Below, one piece after another: positions 24,879 to 37,152 of a stretch of 64,000 nt of DNA. The first letter of the stretch is position 1; each line of letters begins with the position of its first letter. The stretch spans positions 1 to 64,000 of the forward strand of contig NZ_LLZG01000001.1 in NCBI RefSeq assembly GCF_001509475.1, given 5' to 3'. The position numbers and the translations under genes were made by a program. The notes below the pieces were generated by a model. The model ran no database searches. It was not told where the DNA came from and saw nothing but the letters and a program-made list of their open reading frames with translations. The DNA comes from Streptomyces regalis. Lineage in GTDB: Bacteria > Actinomycetota > Actinomycetes > Streptomycetales > Streptomycetaceae.

Positions 24879-27800
24879 GTGACCCAACGGCATCGCATCG
24901 TCCGGGCCCTGGCATCGACGGTTCCTCTGGTGCTCGGCGCGAGTCTCGTAGCCGCCGCGCCCGTGGCGAGCGCTGCGGACCCGGCACCGCAGAGCGCGGT
25001 CACCGTGCGGATCGACCCTTCCTACCAACAGCAGGAGTTCGAGGGCTGGGGCACCAGCCTCGTCTGGTTCGCCAACGCGACGGGCGGCTACCCGGAGCCC
25101 ATTCGAAGACGGCTCGTGGACATGCTGTTCGGTGCGGACGGTCTCCGCCTCAACATCGCCCGCTACAACATCGGCGGTGGCAACGCCCCCGACGTCCGCA
25201 AGGACTACATGAAGGCGGGCGCCACCATGGACGGCTTCTGGAAGGCCCCCGAGGGAACCACCCAGAAGGACATGGACTGGTGGGACCCGAACAACCCCGA
25301 CCACTGGAACTGGGACGCCGACGCCGGCCAGCGCTGGTGGGTGGACCAGATCAAGGACAAGGTCAGCCGCTGGGAGGCGTTCAGCAACTCGCCGCCCTGG
25401 TTCCAGACGGTCAGCGGTTACGTCTCCGGCGGCTTCGACGCGAGCGCCGACCAGATCCGCACCGACCGCGTCGACGACTTCGCCACCTACCTGGTGCGCG
25501 TGAGTGAGCGTCTGGAGCAGGCGCACGGCATCGAGTTCGACACCATCGACCCGCTCAACGAGCCCAACACGCCCTACTGGGGCACCCAGCTCGGAGCGGA
25601 CGGCCGGCCCACGGGCGGGCGCCAGGAGGGCGCGCACGCGGGCCCGGAACTCCAGCAGAAGGTCGTTCTCGCGCTGGACAAGGCGCTCGACGGTGCAGGC
25701 ACCGACGCCGAGATCTCCGCGATGGACGAGACCAACCCCGGCATCTTCACCCAGAACTGGAACGCCTACGGCACCCCCGCCCGCGCCGCCGTCGACCAGC
25801 TCAACGTGCACACCTACGGCACCGGCCAGCGCACCAGCGCACGCGACATCGCCAAGGGCGCGGACAAGAAGCTGTGGATGAGCGAGGTGGAGGGCACCTG
25901 GGGTACCGGCACCGACTTCACCAGCATGGACCCGGGCCTCGGCATCGCCACCCGGATGGTCGACGACATGCGTGAACTGGAGCCCGCGGCCTGGGTGTTC
26001 TGGCAGCCGATCGAGGACGCCATCCCGCAGGCCGCGGCGGGCAAGAACTGGGGCAGCATCCATGTGCCGTTCAACTGCACGGCCGAGGACACCCTGGAGA
26101 CCTGTCCGATCCGGGCCAACTCCAAGTTCCACACCATCCGGAACTTCACCCACTACATCCGTCCCGGTGATCACTTCGTGAAGGTCGACGACCCGTCGAG
26201 CGTCGCCGCCGTGCAGCAGAACGGCCGTACGGCGACCGTGGTGCACGTGAACGGCGGCGCCTCCGCGCGCTCGGTGACCCTCGATCTCTCGCGCTTCGGC
26301 AAGGTCGCGCCCCGGGCCACCGTCACACCCGTGGTCACGAGCAGCGACGGCGCCCTGGTGCGCGGCACACCGGTCCGGGTGACCGACCGGTCCGCCACCC
26401 TCACCGTCCCCGCCAAGTCGGTTACGACCTTCCTGGTCGACGGCGTCGGTGGCGTGGCGCGCGATGCCGCTCTCGTGCAGCCCGGGCATGTCTACCGGCT
26501 CCAGGGGGCGCAGAGCGGCAAGTCGTTGGCGCCGTCGGCCGACGGCAGTGGTGTCGTCATCCGTACGACCGACGCCGACAGCGCGGAACAGCTGTGGTCA
26601 GTCCGGAAGTTGACGCGCGGCAGCACGGAGAACCGCGAGCGCTACGCCCTCACCAGCGCCGAGACCGGCAAGCGTCTCGCCGTACGCGACGGTCAAGCCG
26701 TCCTGGAGGAGCCGGAAAGCGGCCAGGTACCCGAAGCCGCGCAGTGGATCATGTCGACGACCGGCGACGGCACATGGACGTTCGTCAACGCCGCCACCGG
26801 CCGCCTCGTCGACGTCACCGGGCAGTCGACCGCGGACGGCGCCAAGGTGTCCACGTACACCCCGACGTCCGCGGCGAACCAGCGCTGGACCGTGACCGAC
26901 GAGACGGTGCTGCGCACCGCTCGGGCCGAGGCGTTCACCGTCCCCGGTCTGCGGCCCGAGCTGCCGACGACGGTGACGCCGGTGTTCCGGGACGGTGCCC
27001 GAGGCGCGCTGCCCGTCGAGTGGAGCCTCCCGCCGGACCGGACGTGGCGTGATCCGGGCACGGTGCGGGTCAGGGGTGAGGCGACCGACCCCCTCGGCCG
27101 GAAGATCCCCGCGCTCGCAGTCGTCACCGTCGACACCATCGCCTCGACCCTGCCGGGACGCGCCAAGACCTACGTGGGCGGCACGCCGGGCCTTCCGTCC
27201 ACGGTCGTCGGCATCGGCCGGAACGGCGGCCGGGCCGACCTTCCGGTGACCTGGGACTCGCCCCCCGACGGGGCGTTCGACGCGACCGGAGTGGTGACAC
27301 TGCGCGGCCTCGCCCAGGTCGTCGGTGGCGACACGGTCGACGCGACGGTGCGCGTGCAGGTCACGGAACCGGTGGAGACCAACGTCGCCGCGGACGACGG
27401 CGTCTCGGTCGCCGCCACGTTCACCGAGAGCGGGTACTCCGCGGAGCGCCTGCGCAACGGTGACCTGTCCGAGAAGGCCTGGTCCAACTGGAAACCGGGG
27501 AACACCAAGAACCCCTCCGACACCGTGACCTTCACCCTGCCGAAGCCACGCGACCTGAACCGGGTCGTCGCGCACTTCTACCGGGACGGGAGCAGCGCCT
27601 CCTTCCCCGAGAGCCTGAAAGTGCAGGTACGGGCGTCCGCCACCGGTACGTGGGTCGACGCGAGCGACCCCGTCGCGGTCGGGAGCGAGGGCGCACCGGT
27701 GATCGACGTCCCATTGGAGGCGGCACCGGCGTCCGAGGTGCGGGTCGTGATGACCGCGCGTCAGGGCGGCTACATCACCATGAGCGAGATCGAGGTGTAC

Positions 27801-28073
27801 GCCAAGAGCCCCGGGGCCTCCTCGGATGCCGCCGCCGCGTCCGTCGAGGTGTCCGGAAAGGCGATCCCCTCGTTCGACCCGGACACCACCACCTACCGGG
27901 TCGTCACCGACGCCCCGAGCCGAAGCCGGGTCACGGCGACCGCTCGCGATCCCTACGCCACCGTCGCCGTCAACCGCCTCGACGAGCCCGGCGGGGCGGT
28001 GGCCGTCGTCTCCGTGACCAGTGAGGACGGGTCACGGACACGGACGTACCGGATCCATCTCGTACGACGCTGA
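24879..28073 (+). CDS. Secreted GH30 glycosidase with ricin-lectin, Ig-like and F5/8C modules
   Basis: 1064 aa from a GTG preceded by GGAAGGGAG. After the signal peptide (about 1-33), the GH30 barrel and side beta-domain fill about 40-520: 'EFEGWGTSLVWFANATGGYP' opens it, acid/base Glu is in 'IDPLNEPNTPYWG', nucleophile Glu in 'KLWMSEVEGTWG'. A ricin-B-type lectin (CBM13) follows at about 535-665, two bacterial Ig-like domains at about 680-745 and 750-830, an F5/8-type-C carbohydrate-binding domain at about 835-975, and a cadherin-like strand module to the end. The catalytic part most resembles GH30 endo-beta-1,6-galactanases, which trim arabinogalactan side chains; that specificity is inference. 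Likely coregulated with the divergent pectate lyase. Confidence 0.88.
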   Translation: MTQRHRIVRALASTVPLVLGASLVAAAPVASAADPAPQSAVTVRIDPSYQQQEFEGWGTSLVWFANATGGYPEPIRRRLVDMLFGADGLRLNIARYNIGGGNAPDVRKDYMKAGATMDGFWKAPEGTTQKDMDWWDPNNPDHWNWDADAGQRWWVDQIKDKVSRWEAFSNSPPWFQTVSGYVSGGFDASADQIRTDRVDDFATYLVRVSERLEQAHGIEFDTIDPLNEPNTPYWGTQLGADGRPTGGRQEGAHAGPELQQKVVLALDKALDGAGTDAEISAMDETNPGIFTQNWNAYGTPARAAVDQLNVHTYGTGQRTSARDIAKGADKKLWMSEVEGTWGTGTDFTSMDPGLGIATRMVDDMRELEPAAWVFWQPIEDAIPQAAAGKNWGSIHVPFNCTAEDTLETCPIRANSKFHTIRNFTHYIRPGDHFVKVDDPSSVAAVQQNGRTATVVHVNGGASARSVTLDLSRFGKVAPRATVTPVVTSSDGALVRGTPVRVTDRSATLTVPAKSVTTFLVDGVGGVARDAALVQPGHVYRLQGAQSGKSLAPSADGSGVVIRTTDADSAEQLWSVRKLTRGSTENRERYALTSAETGKRLAVRDGQAVLEEPESGQVPEAAQWIMSTTGDGTWTFVNAATGRLVDVTGQSTADGAKVSTYTPTSAANQRWTVTDETVLRTARAEAFTVPGLRPELPTTVTPVFRDGARGALPVEWSLPPDRTWRDPGTVRVRGEATDPLGRKIPALAVVTVDTIASTLPGRAKTYVGGTPGLPSTVVGIGRNGGRADLPVTWDSPPDGAFDATGVVTLRGLAQVVGGDTVDATVRVQVTEPVETNVAADDGVSVAATFTESGYSAERLRNGDLSEKAWSNWKPGNTKNPSDTVTFTLPKPRDLNRVVAHFYRDGSSASFPESLKVQVRASATGTWVDASDPVAVGSEGAPVIDVPLEAAPASEVRVVMTARQGGYITMSEIEVYAKSPGASSDAAAASVEVSGKAIPSFDPDTTTYRVVTDAPSRSRVTATARDPYATVAVNRLDEPGGAVAVVSVTSEDGSRTRTYRIHLVRR

Positions 28074-28479
28074 GGTTGCCGTCGCGGGTGAGGCGCCATC
28101 AGCGTGCGCTGTGCCGTGTAGTAGGCGTTGACACCGGACTGCATCAGAAGGTGGGCGCCGGCGACCTTGGGCGGCCTTGGTCCGCGTATGAGCGGAAGGG
28201 GTCACGGAAAGGGTGCGGACGCAGCCGTCTCCGAGAGGCTGGTGCTCGCCTCGGCCTGACGCCGAGTCGACCGACCGACATGCCTCACCGACATAGGTCG
28301 CGAACTGCGACATGTAGGGTCTCTGTCCCCCTCGATGTGACTTTCCCCATTGCGCCGTCCGACCGGCCCCGTGAGTCTCTCGTGGAACATGCGTCCGAAG
28401 AACTGTTATCCCGGGCCCGCCGATCGATCTCCCAAGTATCGGACAGCATCGTTCGGCGTCGAGGACAGGGAAGTTTTTG
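28074..28479. other. Upstream region of the sigma-CAP gene; possible small remnant
   Basis: No complete gene. On the minus strand near 28090-28180 the peptide 'KVAGAHLLMQSGVNAYYTAQ' has coding-like base bias and could be a gene fragment, but neither start nor end is clear. The last 100 bp before 28480 should hold the promoter of the ECF-like gene; I cannot pick a convincing -35/-10 pair. Confidence 0.35.
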
Positions 28480-30123
28480 ATGAGTACTGAGCGCACGAGG
28501 GAGTCGGCGGCACTGGTGATCGCTGCCCGAAGCGGCGATCCGGAGGCTCAGGACGCCCTGGTCAGTGCGTACCTCCCGCTGGTCTACAACGTTGTGGGCC
28601 GGGCTCTGAACGGTTCGGTCGACGTCGACGACGTCGTGCAGGACACGATGCTCCGCGCCCTCGACGCGCTGGGTGGCCTGCGTGCCCCCGAGAACTTCCG
28701 TTCCTGGCTCGTGGCGATCGCGATGAATCAGGTCCGGACGCACTGGCAGGCCCGGCAGTCGGCCCCTGGCACCGTCGAGGAGGCCCAGGACCTCGCGGAT
28801 CCGGGCGCCGACTTCGTGGACCTGACGATCGTCCAGCTCCAGCTGTCCGGGCAACGACAGGAGACCGCGCGGGCGACCCGTTGGCTGGAGCCCGACGACC
28901 GAGGCCTGTTGTCGCTCTGGTGGCTGGAGTGCGCCGGCGAGCTGACCCGGTCGGAGGTCGCCGCGGCCCTGGAGCTGTCGCCGCAGCACACGGCGGTCCG
29001 GGTGCAGAGGATGAAGGCGCAACTGGAGGCGGCCCGCGTGGTGGTGCGGGCGCTCGACGCACGGCCGCGATGCGAGGAACTGCGGGGTGTGCTGGCGTCC
29101 TGGGACGGCCGGCCCTCGGCGCTGTGGCGCAAGCGAATAGCCCGGCATGCCCGTGAGTGTATGCATTGCTCCGGATTGTGGCGTGGGTTGATGCCCGCTG
29201 AGGGGCTGCTGGCCGGTCTGGCACTGGTGGCCGCGGCGCCCGCCCTGTGGGAGAGCGTGCTCTCGGCCTCCGGCGGGATGGCCATCGCCGGCTCGGCGTC
29301 CCGGCTGCCCGCGTCCGGAGGCCGTGGCACATCGGGCCCGGGATCCGGACACCACAGCGGGCGTGGCCGGGCCGTCTCCCGCAGTGAGGCCCGTCGACGC
29401 CGGCGCATCCGCCGCCGGGCCGTCGGCGGTGTCGTCGTGGTGGCCTGCGTGGCGGGCGGGGGCTTGTGGTACTTCGACACGGACCCCGGGACGGGGAACG
29501 AGGAGGCGACCGCCACGCGGACCGCGGGCGCCCCCGCCGTGGAGCTCGGGGAACCCAGCCCCGTCGAGACCTCCCCGTCCGCCTCGAAGTCTCCGTCGCC
29601 GTCCGCGTCGCCGTCGAAGAAGGCGAGCCCGAGCCCTTCCAGGACCCCACGCCCCACCAAGAAGAGCGAGCCGACGCCTTCGCCGTCGACACGCCTGACG
29701 CGGAGCGCGTCCAGCACCCCCGAGACCCAGGCGACCCCGACCAGCGCCGTCGCGCAGGTGGTCGCCCTGGTGAACAAGGAGCGGGCGTCCGCCGGCTGCG
29801 GCCCCGTCACGGAGGACCCGCAGCTGAACCAGGCCGCACAGGGCCACTCCGAGGACATGGACGTCCGCGACTTCTTCGACCACACCAACCCGGACGGCGC
29901 CGACCCCGGGCAGCGCATCACCGCCGTGGGCTACACCTGGTCCACGTACGGGGAGAACATCGCCCAGGGCCAGCAGACCCCGCAGGAGGTGATGGACTCC
30001 TGGATGAACAGCCCGGGCCACCGCGCCAACATCCTCAACTGCTCGTTCAAGGACATCGGCGTGGGCATCCACGATGGTTCGGGCGGGCCGTGGTGGACGC
30101 AGAACTTCGGCGCCAAGCAATGA
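28480..30123 (+). CDS. ECF sigma factor fused to zinc finger, membrane helix and extracellular CAP domain
   Basis: 547 aa. Sigma region 2 spans about 12-85 ('[20 protein letters not shown]', '[20 protein letters not shown]') and region 4 about 140-190. Next comes an anti-sigma-like zinc motif, H223-x3-C227-x2-C230 ('[13 protein letters not shown]'). A basic segment and one membrane helix ('[19 protein letters not shown]') end near 335, followed by a Ser/Pro/Lys-rich linker (about 345-420) and a CAP/SCP domain (about 425-547) with 'NKERASAGC', '[18 protein letters not shown]' and '[12 protein letters not shown]'. So one chain carries cytoplasmic promoter specificity, a built-in zinc anti-sigma-like element and an exported sensor or effector domain. 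The ATG follows AGGGAAG. Release of the sigma part by proteolysis is inferred. Confidence 0.88.
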   Translation: MSTERTRESAALVIAARSGDPEAQDALVSAYLPLVYNVVGRALNGSVDVDDVVQDTMLRALDALGGLRAPENFRSWLVAIAMNQVRTHWQARQSAPGTVEEAQDLADPGADFVDLTIVQLQLSGQRQETARATRWLEPDDRGLLSLWWLECAGELTRSEVAAALELSPQHTAVRVQRMKAQLEAARVVVRALDARPRCEELRGVLASWDGRPSALWRKRIARHARECMHCSGLWRGLMPAEGLLAGLALVAAAPALWESVLSASGGMAIAGSASRLPASGGRGTSGPGSGHHSGRGRAVSRSEARRRRRIRRRAVGGVVVVACVAGGGLWYFDTDPGTGNEEATATRTAGAPAVELGEPSPVETSPSASKSPSPSASPSKKASPSPSRTPRPTKKSEPTPSPSTRLTRSASSTPETQATPTSAVAQVVALVNKERASAGCGPVTEDPQLNQAAQGHSEDMDVRDFFDHTNPDGADPGQRITAVGYTWSTYGENIAQGQQTPQEVMDSWMNSPGHRANILNCSFKDIGVGIHDGSGGPWWTQNFGAKQ

Positions 30124-30126
30124 AGT

Positions 30127-30390
30127 CGAGCGCCGTGCGCGCGGCGCCGACCACGATCGGGCAGGCCGCGAACTGCCCGGCCGGGGTGTCCGCGGTGTCG
30201 AGGTCGAGGAGGTCGGCGACGATGACGGTGACGTTGTCGGGGCCACCGCCGCGCAGGGCGAGCTGGATCAAGTCCCGCACGGTCGTCTCGGGGTTCTGCA
30301 CCCAGGTGTGGTCCTGCGTGATCTGCGTGAGGACGCCGTCGCGCAGCAGGTAGGCGCGCGAGTTGCCGACGTGGGCGAGGCCGAGCCGCT
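30127..30390 (-). pseudogene. PP2C-family protein phosphatase, internally deleted remnant
   Basis: The minus frame gives '[20 protein letters not shown]' and '[11 protein letters not shown]', a PP2C segment, running straight into '[20 protein letters not shown]' and '[11 protein letters not shown]', which in intact PP2C phosphatases lies about 70 residues further on. Both ends are missing too. Homology stops at 30390, where a GH88 fragment starts on the other strand. A nonfunctional relic of a Ser/Thr phosphatase of the PppA/PstP type. Confidence 0.75.
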
Positions 30391-30660
30391 GACATCAAGG
30401 ACGCGTCGGCCGGCGCGATCATGGCGTGCGGCCTGCTCGACCTGGCCACGGCCACCGGCCGACCTGCCTACCGCGAGGTGGCGCTACGGCTGCTCACCGC
30501 ACTGTCGGGGACCTGCCTGACGAAGAACTCGGCCCGCGCCGAGGCGGTCGTGGCCCGGTGCGCGCGCCACCGGCCGGCCAAGGACGGGATCGAGATCTCC
30601 CTTCCCTACGCCGACCACTACCTGCTGGAAGGCATCCTGCGACCTCGGCCGACAGGGGCT
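30391..30660 (+). pseudogene. C-terminal fragment of a GH88-type unsaturated glucuronyl hydrolase
   Basis: The plus frame from 30391 reads '[20 protein letters not shown]', then 'KDGIEISLPYADHYLLEGIL'. These match the last helices of the alpha/alpha barrel in GH88/GH105 unsaturated uronyl hydrolases ('D.SA.AI...GLL.LA', 'LPYGDYY.LE.L'). No start or catalytic N-terminal half is present. It abuts the PP2C relic exactly at 30390/30391, indicating an illegitimate joint. Confidence 0.65.
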
Positions 30661-30667
30661 CGGTCGG

Positions 30668-31659
30668 TCAGGACGGGCTCGTGTTGCTCTCCCCGCCGAA
30701 CGCCTCCAGAATCCGTTCCGCGGCCAGCGTCGGCGTCAACTCGCCTTCCCTGACCCGCCGTTCCAGGTCGGGGGCCAGTGCCCGGACCGTGGGGTCGGCG
30801 TTGAGACGGCCCAGGAGTTCGTCGCGGACCATGGTCCAGGTCCAGTCGACCTGCTGGTCCCGGCGTCTGGCCGCGAGCCGCCCGGTGGAGTCCAGCAGGG
30901 TGCGGTGCTGCTCCAGCCGCTCCCAGAGGACGTCGAGGCCGGCCGACTCGCGCGCACTGCAACTGAGCACCGGCGGCGTCCAGAACGCGTCCTTGCCGTG
31001 CATCAGCCGCAGCGCGCCCGCCAGTTCACGCGCGGCGGCGCGGGCGTCGCGTTCGTGCGGGCCGTCCGCCTTGTTCACGGCGATCACATCGGCCAGCTCC
31101 AGGACACCCTTCTTGATGCCCTGCAGCTGGTCGCCGGTGCGGGCCAGCGTGAGCAGCAGAAACGTGTCGACCATGTTCGCCACGGCCGTCTCCGACTGTC
31201 CCACGCCGACCGTCTCGACCAGCACCACGTCGTAACCGGCGGCCTCCATCACGACGATCGACTCACGCGTGGCCTTCGCGACCCCGCCGAGCGTCCCCGC
31301 GGTGGGGGAGGGCCGTACGAAGGCCGCCGGGTCGACGGCCAGCCGTTCCATCCGCGTCTTGTCACCGAGGATCGAACCGCCCGTACGGCTCGACGACGGA
31401 TCGACGGCCAGCACGGCCACCCGATGCCCGAGCCCGGTCAGCATCGTGCCGAACGCGTCGATGAACGTCGACTTGCCCACGCCCGGCACACCGCTGACAC
31501 CGATCCGCCGGGCCCTGCCACTGTGCGGCAGCAGCTCGGTCAGCAACTCCTGTGCCAGGCCGCGGTGTTGCGGACGGGTCGACTCCACGAGGGTGATCGC
31601 GCGGGCCACGATCGCGCGCTTTCCGTCGAGGACGCCCTTCACATAGGTGTCAAGATCGA

Positions 31660-31663
<4 letters not shown>
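30668..31663 (-). CDS. meaB: MeaB GTPase, methylmalonyl-CoA mutase chaperone
   Basis: 331 aa. A G3E-family P-loop GTPase: Walker A '[10 protein letters not shown]', switch/Walker B '[12 protein letters not shown]' and the base-recognition loop 'VNKADG'. N-terminal helices and C-terminal dimerisation arm are complete. MeaB guards adenosylcobalamin loading and repair of methylmalonyl-CoA mutase. Its GTG start overlaps the mutB stop (GTGA, 31660-31663), so it is translationally coupled to mutA-mutB, which fixes its role. No defects seen. Confidence 0.95.
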
Positions 31664-33833
<2,170 letters not shown>

Positions 33834-33834
<1 letters not shown>

Positions 33835-35636
33835 CACGACACTCCCATGCGGTCGAGGGCGGCGGTGAGCAGGGCGACGGCGTCGCAGCCCGCGAAGACG
33901 TAGGCGTCGACACCGGAGTACTGCCCGGGGCGGCCGGCGAGGAACACGTGCTCGGCGCCCGCCGCCCGCAGTTCGGCGGCGACGGAGTCCGCCTGCTCCT
34001 CGTACAGCGCGTCGCTGGAGCACAGGCAGACCTCGCGCGCCCCGCTGTCCGCGAAAGTGCCCTCGGTCGCGGGCTCGATGCCGCCCGCCTGGAAGAGGTT
34101 GGCGGCGAAGGTGAGCCGGGCGGTGTGCGCGGCGGCCGGGCCCAGCGCGGCCAGATACACGCGGGGCCGGGAGCCGGTCGCCGCGAGGTGGGCGTCGGAG
34201 CGGGCGCGCAGCGCCTCGAACGCCTCGTCGCGCCGCACCCGCGGCAACCCGCCGGACGGCGGCTCGGGCGCGGGCTCGCGCACCACCGGCCTCTCGGCCA
34301 GATGCGGGAACTCGCTGACGCCCGTGACGGGTTCGCGGCGCTTGGCGAGCTTCGCGCTGCGCACTGCCCAGGTCTCGGCCAGCCGCTCGCCGACCATGCC
34401 CGAACGCAGCGCGGCGGCGTGACCGCCGGCCTTCTCGATGCTCTGGAAGAACTCCCAGCCCGCGTGGGCGAGTTCGTCGGTGAGCCGCTCCACGTACCAG
34501 GAGCCGCCGGCCGGGTCGATCACCCGGGACAGGTGCGACTCCTCGATGAGGATCGTGGAGGTGTTGCGGGCGATCCGGCGCGCGAACGCGTCCGGCAGGC
34601 CCAGCGCGTGATCGAACGGCAGCACGGTCACCGCGTCGGCGCCGCCGACCCCGGCGGCCAGCGTGGCCACCGTCGCGCGGAGCATGTTCACCCACGGGTC
34701 GCGCGGCGTCATCATCACCGTGGAGGTGACGGCGTGCTGCACCTGCTGCCCCGGAGCCCCGCACACCTCGGCGACCCGCGCCCACAGCCGGCGGGCCGCA
34801 CGCAGCTTGGCCACGGTCAGGAACTGGTCGGCGGTCGCCGCGTACCGGAACTCCAGCTGGGTACAGGCCTGAGCGACGCTCAGCCCGGCCCCGGTCAGCT
34901 CCCGCAGATACGCCACGCCGGTCGCCAGCGAGCAGCCCAGTTCCTGCGCGGCCGAACCGCCCGCCTCGTGATACGGCAGCGCGTCCACGGTCAGCGCGCG
35001 CAGGCCCGGATACGCGTCCGTGCACTGCCGGGCGAGCCCGGTCGCCTGCGCCATGTCGTACGACTGCCCGGTGCGGGCCTCGTATCCCAGCGGATCGGCG
35101 CCCAGGTTGCCGCGCACCGCCTCCGGCGCGACGCCCCGCTCCTCGACGACGCGCAGCAACTCCCGTGCGGCGGGCTCCACTTCGGCGCCCGCTTCGAGGA
35201 CCACCGGGGCCAGGTCGAGGTACACGCCGTCGAGTACCGAGGCGAGTGAGGAGACCGGGATGCCGAAGTCGCCGACGGCCAGCCACAGCGAGGTGACGCC
35301 GTTCTCCAGGTCGGTCAGGACGGCGCTGCCGTCGGCCGCCGCGTGTCGCTGGCGTACGTCCCAGCCGCCGGCGGTGTTGCCCTCGGGCCTGCCGCCGCGT
35401 ACGAACGGGGCGAAGCCGGGCAGGCCGGGGTCGGGCGCGGCGTCGCGCGCGGTGTACAGGGGGCGGGTGGTGAGCCCGTCCTCCAACAGCGTGGACAGGG
35501 CGTTCTCCGCGGCGTCCCCCGAGACTTCCTTGCCCGACTTGCGCAGGACGCCCGCTACGAGGCGTTGCCACTGCTCATGTGTCGCTTCCGGGAACTCGGC
35601 GGCCAGGGAGAGCCCGTCGTCAGGCAGGACCGTCAT
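33834..35636 (-). CDS. mutA: Methylmalonyl-CoA mutase, small subunit
   Basis: 600 aa. Same fold as MutB but diverged: '[20 protein letters not shown]' in the barrel and a C-terminal cobalamin-like Rossmann domain ending '[20 protein letters not shown]' that lacks the DxHxxG histidine, as is normal for the non-catalytic subunit. It forms the heterodimer with MutB. First gene of the coupled mutA-mutB-meaB operon. Upstream of the ATG there is no clear ribosome site within 15 bases, so initiation may be weak or the true start slightly internal; homology supports the given Met. Confidence 0.94.
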
Positions 35637-35854
35637 GCTCGGATGCTAGGTCAGATCGACAAAGGAGCAGCAGGGGGCGCGGCTGTGACCTTGCCCTCTC
35701 CATATCTGTGACCTCGGCCTCGCCGGGGCGCCTTGAAGCCCTGCAGGTCGGCTGTCAGGGCGGCACGCGCGCGTCGGCGAGGGGCGGATGCCGCGGGGCG
35801 GGGAAGCCGCAATCGCCCGCCTCCAGGCGGAGATGAAGCACGCCCCACCGGGTC

Positions 35855-36109
35855 TCAGGCCCAGCCGAAACGGCGGTCCACCACTGCCGCGAACTCCTCG
35901 AGGGTGAGTACAGCGTCGCCGTTCTGGTCGGCGGCGTCGAACAGGGCGGAGGAGGCGTTCTCGTCTCCCACGGCCCAGACGGGCAGATCTCCTGACGCGG
36001 CCAGAGACGGGCCCTTCGTCCGCAGGGCGATGATCACCTCTTCGCGGGTCAGGGTTCCGTTCTCGTCGAGGTCGAGCGCCTCGAACAGCTTGCGGGCCTT
36101 GTCGCTCAT
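35855..36109 (-). CDS. EF-hand calcium-binding protein
   Basis: 84 aa with two EF hands: 'DLDENGTLTREE' (residues about 13-24) and 'DQNGDAVLTLEE' (about 61-72); each has Asp at loop position 1, Asn/Asp at 3, Gly at 6 and Glu at 12. Small calmodulin-like proteins of this size (CabC, CabD and relatives) buffer or sense calcium in Streptomyces, affecting aerial growth. GAGGGTGA precedes the ATG. Stands alone between mutA and the TetR gene. No partner seen. Confidence 0.9.
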   Translation of the reverse strand: MSDKARKLFEALDLDENGTLTREEVIIALRTKGPSLAASGDLPVWAVGDENASSALFDAADQNGDAVLTLEEFAAVVDRRFGWA

Positions 36110-36267
36110 CGCGTCACCCTCGTTCCTGTCGTCGGCACGCGGGCCGGCCCTTCGTGGTCTCGCACGAAAGACGCTTCCGCTCTCGTCCAGGTTGCCTCCC
36201 CCGGCGAACCCATGGCCAGCCGGTTTTCGGTAGGTGTCCGGGTCTCGGGCGCCGCATCGCCGCCCGC

Positions 36268-37005
36268 TCACTCCTCGGCCGGATCGAGGCCCGCACGGTC
36301 GAGCAGTTCCTCCAGGATCATGCGCTCGCCGGGGGTGTATGTGGCCGGCATGTCGTCCAGAATCGAACGGAGAGCCAGCACTCGGCGACGCGCCTCACGA
36401 GCGCTGCCCGGGTCGCCCGGGAGGTCGTCCGTGTCCGCCTCTGTCGTGATGGCCGCGATGATGGCCTCGCGTGTCTGGGCCGAGACGCCCAGGTCGCGCT
36501 CTTCGGGCTTGAGTGCCAGCAGGGCGAAGGTGACGCCCATGCCGGCCCCGTGGACCATCTGAGCCGCCCGCTCGACGGGGACCGTCAGGCGTCCCGCTCT
36601 GGCGACGCGCTCCAGGATCTCGCGCAGCAGGCGATGCGCCTCCTTGGCGGCCTCGGACTCACCGCCCGGCTGCGGCTGCCCGTACATCAGCAGGTAGTGC
36701 GCCGGGTTGCCGAGGCCGAACTCGATGTGCATGTCCCAGCCCGCGCGCAGGTCGTCGACGGGATCCGCGGACGGTGCCCGGGAGCTCTTCTGCTTGAGGT
36801 ACCGGGTGAAGCCGTCGGCGGCGGTTGCCGCCAGCAGGCCGTCCATGTCGCCGAAGAGGCGGTAGATGGTCGGCGGCTGAACGCCTGCCGCGGTGCTCAC
36901 CGCTCGCGTGGTCACCGCGTCCCTGCCTTGTGCGACCAACAGGTCCGCGGCGGCTGCGACGAGTCTCTTCCTGAGGTCCGCTCGGGACTCTGCTCTATCT
37001 GCCAC
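36268..37005 (-). CDS. TetR-family transcriptional regulator
   Basis: 245 aa. HTH in 'VTTRAVSTAAGVQPPTIYRL' (about 33-60) with the usual TetR N-terminal helix 'LRKRLVAAAADLLVAQG'. The C-terminal domain is helical and ligand-binding, with 'HYLLMYGQPQPG' typical of one TetR subgroup. It is divergent from an SDR gene, with palindromic GATAACGA/TCGTTATC-like sites between them, so it most likely represses the SDR and itself until a small ligand, perhaps an SDR substrate, appears. Confidence 0.92.
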   Translation of the reverse strand: MADRAESRADLRKRLVAAAADLLVAQGRDAVTTRAVSTAAGVQPPTIYRLFGDMDGLLAATAADGFTRYLKQKSSRAPSADPVDDLRAGWDMHIEFGLGNPAHYLLMYGQPQPGGESEAAKEAHRLLREILERVARAGRLTVPVERAAQMVHGAGMGVTFALLALKPEERDLGVSAQTREAIIAAITTEADTDDLPGDPGSAREARRRVLALRSILDDMPATYTPGERMILEELLDRAGLDPAEE

Positions 37006-37013
37006 GAATCAAT

Positions 37014-37033
37014 GATAACGAGCTCTCGATATC
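37014..37033. promoter_or_regulatory. Candidate TetR operator, imperfect palindrome
   Basis: GATAACGAG and CTCGATATC flank a CT spacer (8 of 9 arm positions pair), 8 bp upstream of the TetR start and 120 bp upstream of the SDR. A second copy of the half-site, ATCGTTATC, lies around 37062-37070. Confidence 0.5.
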
Positions 37034-37152
37034 GCTGTTTGCGTATCGATGGAATCGGTGTATCGTTATCGATGGAAACGCCGGGGGAGGCGTTGAGGGA
37101 AACAGTGATGACGGCAGTGAGTCGTGAGGCCGCCGACAAGAGGGAGCACACC

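Noticed and set aside
29560..29720. Repetitive Ser/Pro/Lys codons as a possible DNA repeat array
   Set aside because: They encode the flexible linker between membrane helix and CAP domain; no repeat unit of constant length.
28285..30246. Long minus frame across the sigma-CAP gene
   Set aside because: Antisense to clear sigma and CAP motifs; only its first part (30127-30246) belongs to a real PP2C relic.
35637..35854. Possible small gene between mutA and the EF-hand gene
   Set aside because: A 65-codon minus frame has no ribosome site or recognisable product; left as intergenic.
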